Notes: generated by a model from the letters alone, not told the origin. Positions 1 through 6,713 are shown, counted from the stretch's first letter. The stretch is DNA of 9,941 nt from Legionella genomosp. 1 (GCA_945862275.1 CAMAYA010000030.1:1-9941); one strand, 5' to 3'. Program-made: numbers and translations.

Positions 1-2
1 TT

Positions 3-167
3 TCCTACGACGAGAAAGACCTTCCTGAAGGTACAGAAGCCGATGAAAATTCATGCCGCAGAAAATTACGTGCGCGTGGTTTACTGACGCGTGATTCACG
101 TAGAGTAGAACGGAAAAAAGTCGGCTTGCACAAAGCACGACGTGCAACCCAATACTCTAAACGTTAA
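3..167 (+). CDS. rpsI: 30S ribosomal protein S9 (uS9), C-terminal part
   Basis: The 3' end of rpsI; the 5' part lies outside the window. S9 is a small-subunit head protein whose basic tail reaches the P-site tRNA. The visible 54 codons contain the family's terminal block: [19 protein letters not shown], then ATQYSKR and a TAA stop. The SKR ending is diagnostic. Compared with E. coli S9 as I recall it, the segment between the YDE motif and the GFVTRD-like motif (here GLLTRD) is about 12 residues longer and starts with an acidic stretch ([12 protein letters not shown]). A strong hairpin terminator begins 10 bases after the stop, so rpsI is the last gene of its transcription unit (usually rplM-rpsI, but rplM is not visible). 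Confidence 0.95.
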   Translation, partial: SYDEKDLPEGTEADENSCRRKLRARGLLTRDSRRVERKKVGLHKARRATQYSKR

Positions 168-177
168 TCGATTCGTT

Positions 178-215
178 TATATAAAAAAACCCACTTTTGT
201 GGGTTTTTTTATATA
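178..215 (+). terminator. Strong intrinsic terminator after rpsI
   Basis: A perfect 17-bp inverted repeat (178-194 pairing with 199-215) with a TTTT loop. The GC core is CCCAC/GTGGG, flanked by a run of seven A and a run of seven T, then TATAT/ATATA. The T-run follows the stem on the plus strand and the A-run mirrors it, so it could work in both directions. It insulates rpsI from the chaperone remnant that follows. Confidence 0.93.
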
Positions 216-247
216 ATAAATAAAATTAAATAAGCTGAGGAAATACA

Positions 248-1252
248 ATCGGAATAACAATTGGCATTGACTTGGGTACGACGAATTCAGTCGCGTGCAT
301 CAAAAAAATCAATGTATCCACCCTTCGCAATGCAGAGGGGGACGAGCTCACCCCTTCCTGTGTCACAGCGGTTCCTCGCAACGGCGACCCATCCTTTGAT
401 TTTATTGTAGGGCGCCATGCGCGCGAGCTGCTAAAACAATACCCAGAGCAAACCATCCTATCGATCAAGCGACTCATGGGGCGAGATTTTGACGACACTG
501 AAGTACAAAGCATCATCACAAATCAAGCAACGGGCTACTCCATTGTCACAGATACCTCTGAACCGGGTTCTATCCGCATTCCCTTGGGTGGGAAAATGCA
601 GTCTCCTGAAATGATATCAGGTATGATATTAAGCAAACTGATTCGCGATGGTGAAACGGAACTGCAAGGTAAAATAACCCAGGCCGTTGTGACCGTCCCG
701 GCCTATTTTTCCGATCGTCAAAAATTTGCAACGCGCGCTGCTTGCGATTATGCAGGCATTAAACTGTTACGCTTACTGCCTGAGCCAACGGCTGCTGCCT
801 TATCGTTTGGCATGGAAGAACTAGATAAGAATGATGCGCGAACGCTCATGGTGTTTGACTTGGGCGGTGGAACCTTTGATATTTCTGTATTGAGCGTTGC
901 CCGCGGTAGCTTTATGGAGATTACCAAAGGCGGCGACATGTGGCTGGGTGGGGATAACATTGATGCACTTCTTGTGGACCATGTTTTTTCTTGCGCTCAA
1001 AAAGAAGCCGGCTGCAGCCCTATTGCCGATCTGATTGACCTTCTTTCCCCCACAGACAAAGCACGATTTTTAGTGGAAATAAAAGAAAAAGCAGCGATGG
1101 CTAAAATTGCGTTAAGCACTCAGAATGTTGTTAATATTGACATTTTTGGCGTGTTGAAAGATGAAAACCATCAATTGATTGATATTGATGTCAGCATTGA
1201 TCGTGTAACCTTTGATCAAATCCTCGCCCCCCAATATGGGTTTGGGCAATGA
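248..1252 (+). pseudogene. Hsp70 (DnaK-family) ATPase-domain gene, start codon lost and C-terminally truncated
   Basis: Encodes most of an Hsp70 nucleotide-binding domain. Visible motifs in order are the phosphate-1 loop GIDLGTTNS, PAYFSDRQ, the LPEPTAAAL segment, the phosphate-2 loop MVFDLGGGTFDISVL, and GGDMWLGGDNID. Reading back from TTG 272, the frame continues as ATC GGA ATA ACA ATT GGC ATT GAC, which lines up with the DnaK start MGKIIGIDLGTT. ATC at 248 therefore sits where ATG should be, 7 bases after a GAGG ribosome binding site, and an in-frame TGA at 236 excludes anything further upstream. TTG 272 would remove the first beta strand and its catalytic Asp. The 3' end stops at residue ~334, before the adenosine motif (VGGxTRxP), and there is no substrate-binding domain. 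A GrpE-like frame follows at once. Probably a decayed gene; a rare ATC or ATT (260) start cannot be excluded. Confidence 0.85.
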
Positions 1253-1502
1253 AGCGCCTTCAAACGAACAACGCATCATCAACAAAATTGAAAAAAGACT
1301 CGTCGAGATGTTGACGCACAATCAAGTGCAAGAAATCATCGTTAGCGATGGACGTATTGAGGCAGGTAAAACCCGAGTGATTGAAACACGGCCCGCTTCA
1401 ACGGAGATCCCTGCAGGCACCATTATTCAAATTTGCCGCAAAGGGTATCAACGTGGGGATAACGTCATTCGCCCGACAGATGTGATTACGGCAGGGACTT
1501 GA
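1236..1502 (+). pseudogene. GrpE-like nucleotide-exchange factor, C-terminal fragment
   Basis: In the frame +1 to the Hsp70 remnant and overlapping its last 17 bases, this ORF has a C-terminal block typical of the GrpE beta-domain: EIPAGTIIQICRKGYQRGD, then VIRPTDV. GrpE drives ADP release from DnaK. A helical stretch precedes it (residues ~10-30), but the long N-terminal dimerisation helix of a normal ~190-residue GrpE is missing; from ATG 1236 there are only 88 residues. No ribosome binding site precedes ATG 1236, and TTG 1212 is no better. The frame can be joined to Hsp70 by removing one C from the six-C run at 1227-1232. The simplest reading is an internal deletion that merged an Hsp70 gene with a following or fused grpE. 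A translated short GrpE-like protein is possible but less likely. The family call rests on the C-terminal motif alone. Confidence 0.6.
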
Positions 1503-1506
1503 TTGC

Positions 1507-1534
1507 TTGTAATTACAGCTCTAATGTATATACT
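1507..1534 (+). promoter_or_regulatory. Predicted vapBC promoter
   Basis: A -35 like TTGTAA (1507-1512), a 16-base spacer and a -10 TATACT (1529-1534, five of six consensus bases). The -10 lies inside the inverted repeat 1524-1548, as expected for a promoter closed by its own antitoxin. It starts 5 bases after the stop of the GrpE-like frame, so vapBC appears to be transcribed independently of the remnant. Confidence 0.6.
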
Positions 1535-1548
1535 AATAATATATACAT
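1524..1548. promoter_or_regulatory. Inverted-repeat operator upstream of vapB
   Basis: A perfect 9-bp inverted repeat, ATGTATATA (1524-1532) and TATATACAT (1540-1548), separated by 7 bases. Centre-to-centre spacing is 16 bp, about one and a half helical turns. It overlaps the predicted -10 and ends 16 bases before the vapB start. AbrB-fold VapB antitoxins bind such AT-rich inverted repeats together with VapC to repress their own operon, so this is the likely autoregulatory site. Symmetry and position are seen directly; the binding protein is inferred. Confidence 0.7.
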
Positions 1549-1564
1549 GGTCGGGGCATATCCT

Positions 1565-1795
1565 ATGAAAATGGCTAAAGTATTTAAATCAGGCAATTCG
1601 CAGGCTGTTAGGCTGCCCAAGGAGTTTCAATTCCACAGTAAAGAGGTTGAAATTTATAGGCGAGGCGACAACATTGTTCTTCATGAAAAGCCGAAGACGT
1701 TAAAAAAAGCATTCGAGTTATTAGCGGGCATGCCTATTGACTTTTTTTCAGACGGCCGACAAGATACGCCCCCACAAGAAAGGGATTTTTTGTAA
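1565..1795 (+). CDS. vapB: VapB-family antitoxin (AbrB/SpoVT fold)
   Basis: A 76-residue antitoxin of a type II toxin-antitoxin pair. Residues 1-45 form the swapped-hairpin AbrB DNA-binding fold, recognised by AKVFKSGNSQAVRLPKEF near the start and EVEIYRRGDNIVLHEK after it. Residues 46-76 form the toxin-wrapping tail, ending in PPQERDFL, which is typical of this group. The ATG at 1565 is chosen over the upstream in-frame codons because the AbrB fold begins there and a GGGG at 1553-1556 can serve as a ribosome binding site. The stop shares one base with the vapC start (TAATG), so the two are translationally coupled. The protein should bind VapC and repress from the inverted repeat at 1524-1548. 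Confidence 0.93.
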   Translation: MKMAKVFKSGNSQAVRLPKEFQFHSKEVEIYRRGDNIVLHEKPKTLKKAFELLAGMPIDFFSDGRQDTPPQERDFL

Positions 1796-2199
1796 TGGCA
1801 TTGCGTTATTTATTAGATACAAACATATGCATCTATATCGCCAAACAAAGGCCTTTGAATGTATTGCAGCGGTTTGAACGCTTGGATGTGGGAGAGGTCG
1901 CCATGTCCACTGTGACCTACGGCGAGCTATTGTATGGAGCTGAAAAGAGCCAGCACTTCAAAAAATCAATGGAGAGCCTGGAGGAGTTAGCCACCTTAAT
2001 TCCTCCATTGCCTTTATCCATTGAGGTGAGCAAACATTACGCTCATATTCGAGCTGATTTAGAAAAACAGGGCAGATCCATTGGAAATAATGATCTGTGG
2101 ATTGCAGCTCACGCGTTGGCGTTAAATACAATCCTCGTGACCAATAATTTAAAGGAATTTACACGGGTTAAACATTTAATTGTTGAAAATTGGATCTAA
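1795..2199 (+). CDS. vapC: VapC-family PIN-domain ribonuclease toxin
   Basis: A 134-residue single PIN domain, full length for the family. Acidic metal-site residues are visible: Asp8 in YLLDTN, Glu44 in TYGELLYG and Asp100 in GNNDLWIAAHA. The fourth position lies in LVTNNLKEF, where many VapCs also have Asn. The ending VENW is common in this subgroup. VapC toxins are Mg-dependent endoribonucleases; several enteric ones cut initiator tRNA, but the target here cannot be read from sequence. All catalytic positions look intact, so the toxin is probably active and held in check by VapB. Reading continues directly from vapB by a one-base overlap. No terminator is obvious before the convergent gene ending at 2321. 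Confidence 0.95.
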   Translation: MALRYLLDTNICIYIAKQRPLNVLQRFERLDVGEVAMSTVTYGELLYGAEKSQHFKKSMESLEELATLIPPLPLSIEVSKHYAHIRADLEKQGRSIGNNDLWIAAHALALNTILVTNNLKEFTRVKHLIVENWI

Positions 2200-2320
2200 T
2201 GGTTAGAAATTAACTATGCCCACCATTTCCGCTATATTCCATCGTTTCATGTTGTTTCGGTTCGTTAATGGTCATTTTTTATTGTTCAAGATGAGAGCAG
2301 GCTGAGTACCCATGTTCCCA

Positions 2321-2635
2321 CTACCGAACCAGCACCTTACTCACCACAATAATTAACCACAACAACCACACGCTTTCAAGGAAAAAAGGCATGTCTCGGC
2401 CCTTGACCGCTCGGTAAATCAGCGCTGGAATGCCGACGATAATGACAGGCAACAGCGTGAGGACAATGATCTTTTGTATCAACAGACCCGAGGCGCCAGG
2501 GTTGAATATGGGAGCTAAATGAATCATCACATACGTATAGAACATGACAATATAAACAATCAAAATATGGGCATACTCTGAAAAGAGTACGAACAGAATA
2601 CTTAATACGAGGTATATTATTGATTGTTTAAGCAT
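2321..2635 (-). CDS. Small polytopic membrane protein of unknown function
   Basis: A 104-residue, strongly hydrophobic protein that I do not recognise by function. Hydrophobic spans lie at about residues 5-18, 23-40, 51-74 and 86-102, suggesting three or four membrane helices. A short basic loop (YRAVKGRD, 74-81) precedes the last span. The start at 2635 ([10 protein letters not shown]) is chosen because upstream codons only reread the thiolase 3' end in another frame; a weak GAG lies 7 bases before it. The ATG overlaps the last 8 bases of the thiolase gene (ATGCTTAA), so translation is probably coupled and this is the third gene of the dehydrogenase-thiolase operon. A link to acyl-CoA metabolism is suggested by position only. 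Confidence 0.75.
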   Translation of the reverse strand: MLKQSIIYLVLSILFVLFSEYAHILIVYIVMFYTYVMIHLAPIFNPGASGLLIQKIIVLTLLPVIIVGIPALIYRAVKGRDMPFFLESVWLLWLIIVVSKVLVR

Positions 2636-3818
2636 GAATGATCTCGATGGCGATGGCGGTGGCTTCTCCCCCACCAATACAAAGGGCCGCGACTCCACGG
2701 TTTTTATGTTGCTCTAAAAGCGCATAGATCAAGGTCACGATAATGCGTGCGCCCGATGCGCCAATGGGGTGGCCTAATGCGCAGGCGCCGCCATGAATAT
2801 TTACTTTTTCAGGGTTTAATTCCAGTTCAGATATGGCCACCATGGCGACCACTGCAAACGCCTCGTTGATTTCATAGAGATCAACATCATCCGTGGTCCA
2901 ACCGGCCTTCACCAATACTTTTTCAATGGCGGCTATGGGCGCTGTGGTAAACCATTGGGGTTCTTGTGCGTGAGTTGCGTGTGCCACGATTTGAGCCAGT
3001 GGTTTTAGCCCGCGTGCACGCGCATTGGCGGCTGTCATTAAAATAAGGCTTGCAGCCCCGTCTGCGATAGAGCTGGAATTGGCTGCAGTGACCGTTCCTT
3101 CAGGTGTGAAGGCGGGTTTCAATGTAGGTATTTTATGCAATTTTTCAGCATTGGGGCCTTCATCTGAATCGACGATTGTATCGCTTTTTCGGCCTGATAC
3201 GGTAACGGGGGCTAGTGCCTCGTTAAACGCGCCACTTTTTTGTGCGGCCAAGGCGCGTGTCATGGATTGGATGGCGTAGGCATCTTGTTGTTCACGGGTG
3301 ATGTTGAACTGAAGGGCCGTGGCGTCAGCAAAACACCCCATTGATTTACCGGGTTCGTATATGTCTTCTAACCCGTCTAGCAGCATGTGGTCTTTTAATT
3401 CACCGTGGCCTAATCGGTAACCCGCACGTGCTTTGCTTAATAAATAAGGGGCATTGCTCATGCTTTCCATGCCGCCTGCGAGAACCACTTCGGCCGAACC
3501 TGCTTTAATCATATCGTGCGCGAGCATGACGGCTTTCATGCCAGACCCGCACATTTTATTCAAGGTTGTAGCCCCGGCAGACACAGGTATGTCGGCTTTA
3601 ATGGCCGCTTGTCGAGCCGGCGCTTGTCCAATGCCGGCTTGCAAGACGCAGCCACTGATGACTTCATCAATGTGTGCTGCCGAAATGCCAGCTTGTTGAA
3701 TGGCAGCACGGTGCGCAATGGCGCCTAATTCAGGAGCCGTCAGTGTGCATAAATGCCCTAACATAGAGCCGGTTGGGGTTCGTTTTGCGGCAACAATAAC
3801 AATGTCTTCATTGTTCAT
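2628..3818 (-). CDS. atoB: Acetyl-CoA acetyltransferase (type II biosynthetic-type thiolase)
   Basis: A 396-residue thiolase, full length. It interconverts two acetyl-CoA with acetoacetyl-CoA, or thiolytically cleaves 3-ketoacyl-CoA. The nucleophile Cys90 lies in [11 protein letters not shown]. The other catalytic elements are NEAF at 318-321, His350 in [16 protein letters not shown] and Cys380 in LCIGGGEA. The absence of features specific to FadA and the close fit to AtoB/PhaA-type sequences favour acetoacetyl-CoA thiolase, but chain-length specificity cannot be fixed by eye. The start has an AGGA ribosome binding site and overlaps the upstream dehydrogenase stop by 4 bases (ATGA), so it is cotranscribed and coupled. 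Leucine breakdown ends in acetoacetate plus acetyl-CoA, so thiolysis of acetoacetyl-CoA would complete it; genes for the middle steps are not in this window. Confidence 0.93.
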   Translation of the reverse strand: MNNEDIVIVAAKRTPTGSMLGHLCTLTAPELGAIAHRAAIQQAGISAAHIDEVISGCVLQAGIGQAPARQAAIKADIPVSAGATTLNKMCGSGMKAVMLAHDMIKAGSAEVVLAGGMESMSNAPYLLSKARAGYRLGHGELKDHMLLDGLEDIYEPGKSMGCFADATALQFNITREQQDAYAIQSMTRALAAQKSGAFNEALAPVTVSGRKSDTIVDSDEGPNAEKLHKIPTLKPAFTPEGTVTAANSSSIADGAASLILMTAANARARGLKPLAQIVAHATHAQEPQWFTTAPIAAIEKVLVKAGWTTDDVDLYEINEAFAVVAMVAISELELNPEKVNIHGGACALGHPIGASGARIIVTLIYALLEQHKNRGVAALCIGGGEATAIAIEIIHA

Positions 3819-4975
3819 GGGTTTTCCTTAAAGAGTTCGCGTCCAATGAGCATGCGTCGGATTTCAGAGGTGCCCGCGCCAATCTCATATAATTTTGCAT
3901 CGCGTAGCAGCCGGCCCGTAGGGTATTCATTGATGTAGCCATTGCCGCCTAATATTTGAATCGCTTGCAGCGCCATTTGAGTGGCTTTTTCGGCCGCGTA
4001 TAAAATCACACTGGCAGCGTCTTTACGACTGACCAATTGGCTGTCGCATGCCCGGGCGACTGCATATAGATAAGATCGTGATGCGTTTAACTCGGTGTAC
4101 ATGTCGGCTAATTTACCTTGGATAAATTGAAACTCACCAATGGGCTTATCAAATTGCTGGCGCTCATGCACATATGGGATGACCACATCTAAACAGGCTT
4201 GCATGATGCCCACCGGGCCTGCAGCTAGAATAGTGCGCTCATAATCGAGCCCACTCATTAATATTTTCACACCTTGATTGAGCTCGCCCAATAGGTTTTC
4301 CGCAGGCACTTCGCACTGTTCAAACACCAATTCACACGTGTTAGAGCCACGCATGCCGAGTTTATCCAGCTTTTGCGCTGTGCTAAAGCCTGCAAAATGC
4401 TTCTCAATGATAAAGGCACTGATCCCACGGCTTCCGGCTTGTTTATCGGTTTTGGCATAAACAACCAGCACATCGGCTTCCGGACCATTGGTGATCCACA
4501 TTTTGGTGCCATCTAAAATAAAACAATCGCCATGTTTGCGTGCTTGCAATTGCATGCTGACCACATCAGAACCTGAATTGGCTTCGCTCATGGCCAACGC
4601 ACCGACGTGTTCGCCTGTTATAAGACTCGGTAAATAACGTCGTTTCTGCTCAGCTGAGCCGTTTAAATAGAGTTGATTCACACATAAATTAGAGTGCGCA
4701 CCATAACTCAAGCCAACAGCGGCCGATGCACGGGATATCTCTTCCATGGCAATCACATGGGCTAAATAACCCATGTTGGCGCCGCCGTATTCTTCACTGA
4801 CAGTGATGCCCAATAGCCCTAAGTCACCTAATTTTTTCCAGAGCGGGTAGGGGAATGCGTTGTCGTGGTCAATTTGGGCCGCAATGGGTGCTATTTCACG
4901 GCGTGCGAATTGATATACGCTGTCGCGAAGCATGTCATGGGTTTCGCCCAATTGATGTTGCAAGCCTGGGGTCAT
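3815..4975 (-). CDS. ivd: Isovaleryl-CoA dehydrogenase-like acyl-CoA dehydrogenase
   Basis: A 386-residue FAD-dependent acyl-CoA dehydrogenase that should oxidise isovaleryl-CoA to 3-methylcrotonyl-CoA in leucine breakdown, passing electrons to ETF. Blocks matching isovaleryl-CoA dehydrogenases in order are [15 protein letters not shown] (88-102), [16 protein letters not shown] (126-141), [18 protein letters not shown] (160-177), [18 protein letters not shown] (202-219), [14 protein letters not shown] (241-254), [20 protein letters not shown], and IGAGTSE near the end. Glu246 in the LDYER segment corresponds to the catalytic base position of isovaleryl-CoA dehydrogenases, which differs from that of most acyl-CoA dehydrogenases and supports the assignment. 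The ATG at 4975 is preceded by GGAAG. It is the first gene of a three-gene minus-strand operon and is divergent from the gene at 5059. Confidence 0.93.
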   Translation of the reverse strand: MTPGLQHQLGETHDMLRDSVYQFARREIAPIAAQIDHDNAFPYPLWKKLGDLGLLGITVSEEYGGANMGYLAHVIAMEEISRASAAVGLSYGAHSNLCVNQLYLNGSAEQKRRYLPSLITGEHVGALAMSEANSGSDVVSMQLQARKHGDCFILDGTKMWITNGPEADVLVVYAKTDKQAGSRGISAFIIEKHFAGFSTAQKLDKLGMRGSNTCELVFEQCEVPAENLLGELNQGVKILMSGLDYERTILAAGPVGIMQACLDVVIPYVHERQQFDKPIGEFQFIQGKLADMYTELNASRSYLYAVARACDSQLVSRKDAASVILYAAEKATQMALQAIQILGGNGYINEYPTGRLLRDAKLYEIGAGTSEIRRMLIGRELFKENP

Positions 4976-4989
4976 AATACGACTTCCTG

Positions 4990-5018
4990 TTGATAAACCA
5001 AATAGGTTAAACTATACC
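4990..5018 (+). promoter_or_regulatory. Predicted promoter for the methyltransferase-like/roxA pair
   Basis: TTGATA (4990-4995, five of six bases) and TATACC (5013-5018, four of six) with a 17-base spacer. The spacer and -10 contain the block AAATAGGTTAAACTATA (5000-5016), repeated exactly at 9021-9037 ahead of uvrA. Expected transcription start is near 5025, about 35 bases before the ATG at 5059. Confidence 0.55.
5000..5016 (+). repeat. Repeated 17-bp promoter block, copy 1
   Basis: AAATAGGTTAAACTATA, identical to 9021-9037. Its core ATAGgTTAAaCTAT (5002-5015) is a 14-bp palindrome except at one symmetric position. The flanking ACC is also shared, with one extra A in the other copy. This copy covers the -10 elements of two divergent predicted promoters. 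Confidence 0.8.
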
Positions 5019-5039
5019 TTGCCAGGGGTAAGTTGTGAA
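5011..5039 (-). promoter_or_regulatory. Predicted promoter of the ivd-thiolase operon
   Basis: On the minus strand, TTCACA (5034-5039, five of six consensus bases) and TATAGT (5011-5016, five of six) are separated by 17 bases. Transcription would start near 5004, giving a leader of about 29 bases containing the GGAAG ribosome binding site of ivd. The -10 overlaps the plus-strand -10 and the 14-bp palindrome 5002-5015, so the two directions are probably mutually exclusive or jointly controlled. Confidence 0.55.
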
Positions 5040-5058
5040 GAAAAACCGGAGGAATGCA

Positions 5059-5514
5059 ATGCAAAGGGATGCGTATCAAGAGATGTTTGGATTATTGGCG
5101 GATGATTTGAATGGGCATATATTAGAATACAGTGATGGATCGCGTGCCGTGAAAGAGGCGTTGCATGGATTGCGATATACGGTGATGCATTATGCGCCAT
5201 CAGCATCCCATGAAACGCTTCCTTTTGATGATTTTACGTTCGATCTTGCGTTATGCCCGTATTCTTTATTTACGGATGGTCAAACCGTTGATGCGTCAAT
5301 GGATATCATACGAGAACTGGCGCGCGTGGCAAAAGAAGTTCGGATTTTTCCATTAAGTGATACGCATGGTTTGCCATCTCCTCTATTGGGTCCGGTGCTG
5401 TTGGGATTGAATCAAGAAAATTATGGTGTTGAAGTACGTGATGTCACGGCATCAAGACTATTGAAAGGCAACGCCATGTTGCGGGTGTGGGCGCAACAAT
5501 GTCAAGTGAGTTAA
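5059..5514 (+). CDS. Short methyltransferase-like protein lacking a clear SAM-binding motif
   Basis: A 151-residue protein whose second half resembles the C-terminal half of a class I SAM-dependent methyltransferase-like family: FDLALCPYSLF (61-71), then RELARVAKEVRIFPL (85-99), then a GVEVRDV strand and KGNAMLRVW at the end. These fit the DxxLCxxxLF, motif IV/V and closing-strand pattern. The glycine-rich SAM loop expected after ILD or ILE is replaced by ILEYSDGSRAV (21-31), and the strand that should carry the ribose-binding acid (YTVMHYAP) is followed directly by the LPFDD segment. Family members I recall are longer, near 230-240 residues. ATG 5059 is preferred over GTG 5035 because GGAGG sits 6 bases upstream. 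The roxA start follows after 7 bases. It may be a non-catalytic or degenerate methyltransferase; the function is not established. Confidence 0.75.
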   Translation: MQRDAYQEMFGLLADDLNGHILEYSDGSRAVKEALHGLRYTVMHYAPSASHETLPFDDFTFDLALCPYSLFTDGQTVDASMDIIRELARVAKEVRIFPLSDTHGLPSPLLGPVLLGLNQENYGVEVRDVTASRLLKGNAMLRVWAQQCQVS

Positions 5515-5521
5515 CAATACA

Positions 5522-6688
5522 ATGGTTCATTTTCAAACGATCGATGTTCAAACATTTTTAAGCGACTATTGGCAAAAAAAGCCATTGGTGATTCGCCAGG
5601 CCCTGCCTGAATTCATCAATCCGTTAACGGCGGATGAATTGGCAGGCCTTGCACTGGAGGAGGGGATTGAAAGCCGGATGGTCTTTGAAACGCCAACCAA
5701 GGCTCCTTTTTGGCGATTAAAAACAGGCCCACTTGTGGATGCGGATTTTGAAAATTTGCCTGAAACGCACTGGACATTCCTGGTGCAAGGCGTCGATAGA
5801 ATCGTGCCTCAAGTCGCAGCGTTGCTGGACCATTTTGATTTTATTCCGCAATGGCGCGTGGATGATGTGATGATTAGTTATGCGGTGAAACAGGGCAGTG
5901 TTGGTCCACATTATGATAATTATGACGTGTTTTTATACCAAGCAGAAGGGAGCCGAAAATGGTCGCTTACCACACAACGTTGCAATCTTAATAATTATTT
6001 AAAGAACGTGGATTTGCGAATCATGGCGCAATTTGACGTGGAGGAGGAGTACATCCTTGAACCCGGCGATATGTTATATCTCCCTCCTCATGTAGGCCAT
6101 CACGGCGTGTCGTTATCGGATGATTGCATGACGTATTCGTTTGGATTTCGCAGTTATCCAGGCCAGGAATTGTGGGATAGCTTTGGGGATTATCTGTCAG
6201 AAACAACAACAGACACAGGCCTGTACGCGGACCCAAATTGGGCGGATTTGACGGCCACATCAGAAATCCCCGCTGAAGCTTGGTTAAATGCCCGCCATCT
6301 GATGTTGCAGATGTTAAATGATGAACAACACATGAAACACTGGTTTGGACGTTTTGCAACGCGCCTCGATCAGCAGGCAGAGCAGGATATGCCGGAGCCT
6401 TTAACAGATGAAGAGGCCGGCTGTAGGAGGGCGTTCATTGACCAGCTATCGAATAGTGCTGGCCTTTTGCGCGATCCCTGTTGCCGCATGGCTTATCAAG
6501 ATGATGGACAGCAATTGTTTGTGAATGGGTGCCCGTGGGACATTACAGGCGTTTCACCGGCATTGGTGAAACAGGTTGCGGATCATCGTTTGCTGAATAG
6601 GAGTGCGCTATTGGCACTTTTGGCTCCAGACGACAATCAAATTTTCCTCTATGAATTGTGGCGACTGCAATGGTTGCAGTGGGCTTGA
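5522..6688 (+). CDS. roxA: Ribosomal protein uL16 arginine hydroxylase (RoxA/YcfD, JmjC-type cupin)
   Basis: A 388-residue Fe(II)/2-oxoglutarate oxygenase of the cupin-4/YcfD family, close to the E. coli length of 373. The E. coli enzyme hydroxylates Arg81 of ribosomal protein L16. The N-terminal part starts with the typical FLSDYWQKKPLVIRQALP. The iron-binding HxD is His130-Tyr131-Asp132 in GPHYDNYDVFLYQ. The distal histidine is His193 in YLPPHVGHHG, where a second His (194) is adjacent. YSFGFR (205-210) closes the double-stranded beta-helix, and a dimerisation plus winged-helix region follows to the C terminus. The ATG lies 7 bases after the preceding stop with only a weak GTGAG upstream, suggesting translation coupling to the methyltransferase-like gene. 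The active site looks complete. Confidence 0.93.
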   Translation: MVHFQTIDVQTFLSDYWQKKPLVIRQALPEFINPLTADELAGLALEEGIESRMVFETPTKAPFWRLKTGPLVDADFENLPETHWTFLVQGVDRIVPQVAALLDHFDFIPQWRVDDVMISYAVKQGSVGPHYDNYDVFLYQAEGSRKWSLTTQRCNLNNYLKNVDLRIMAQFDVEEEYILEPGDMLYLPPHVGHHGVSLSDDCMTYSFGFRSYPGQELWDSFGDYLSETTTDTGLYADPNWADLTATSEIPAEAWLNARHLMLQMLNDEQHMKHWFGRFATRLDQQAEQDMPEPLTDEEAGCRRAFIDQLSNSAGLLRDPCCRMAYQDDGQQLFVNGCPWDITGVSPALVKQVADHRLLNRSALLALLAPDDNQIFLYELWRLQWLQWA

Positions 6689-6713
6689 AAGTTGACCTTG
6701 CATTTTCTATAAG
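6685..6713 (+). promoter_or_regulatory. Predicted sigma70-type promoter of the HU gene
   Basis: TTGAAA (6685-6690) and TATAAG (6708-6713), each five of six consensus bases, with an optimal 17-base spacer. The -35 includes the roxA TGA stop. Transcription would start near 6720, giving a leader of about 40 bases that contains the AAGGAG ribosome binding site. Independent strong transcription is expected for an abundant nucleoid protein. Confidence 0.68.

Noticed and set aside
1227..1232. Programmed +1 frameshift joining Hsp70 and GrpE
   Set aside because: There is no stimulatory structure or rare-codon context that I can see, and the joined product would still lack the Hsp70 adenosine motif, so gene decay is simpler.
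272..1252. TTG 272 as the true Hsp70 start
   Set aside because: It falls inside the phosphate-1 loop, after the catalytic Asp of GIDLGTT, and the coding similarity continues upstream to 248.
1499..1564. N-terminal extension of VapB from 1499
   Set aside because: The region holds the promoter and the inverted-repeat operator, and the AbrB fold begins at ATG 1565.
2164..2176. Third copy of the GGTTAAAC block
   Set aside because: It lies inside vapC coding sequence, matches only about 10 bases and lacks the CTAT half.
2200..2320. Possible terminator or small RNA between vapC and the membrane protein gene
   Set aside because: Only short 4-bp stems (such as GTTA/TAAC) and no U-tract hairpin are visible.
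2636..2698. Upstream start of the small membrane protein inside the thiolase gene
   Set aside because: The added residues only reread thiolase codons in another frame; ATG 2635 begins the hydrophobic protein.
5035..5058. GTG 5035 as start of the methyltransferase-like gene
   Set aside because: GGAGG lies ideally before ATG 5059, and it would sit inside the coding region if GTG 5035 were used.
6021..6359. 112-codon minus-strand ORF opposite roxA
   Set aside because: It is antisense to a well-supported gene, has no recognisable motif and no ribosome binding site.
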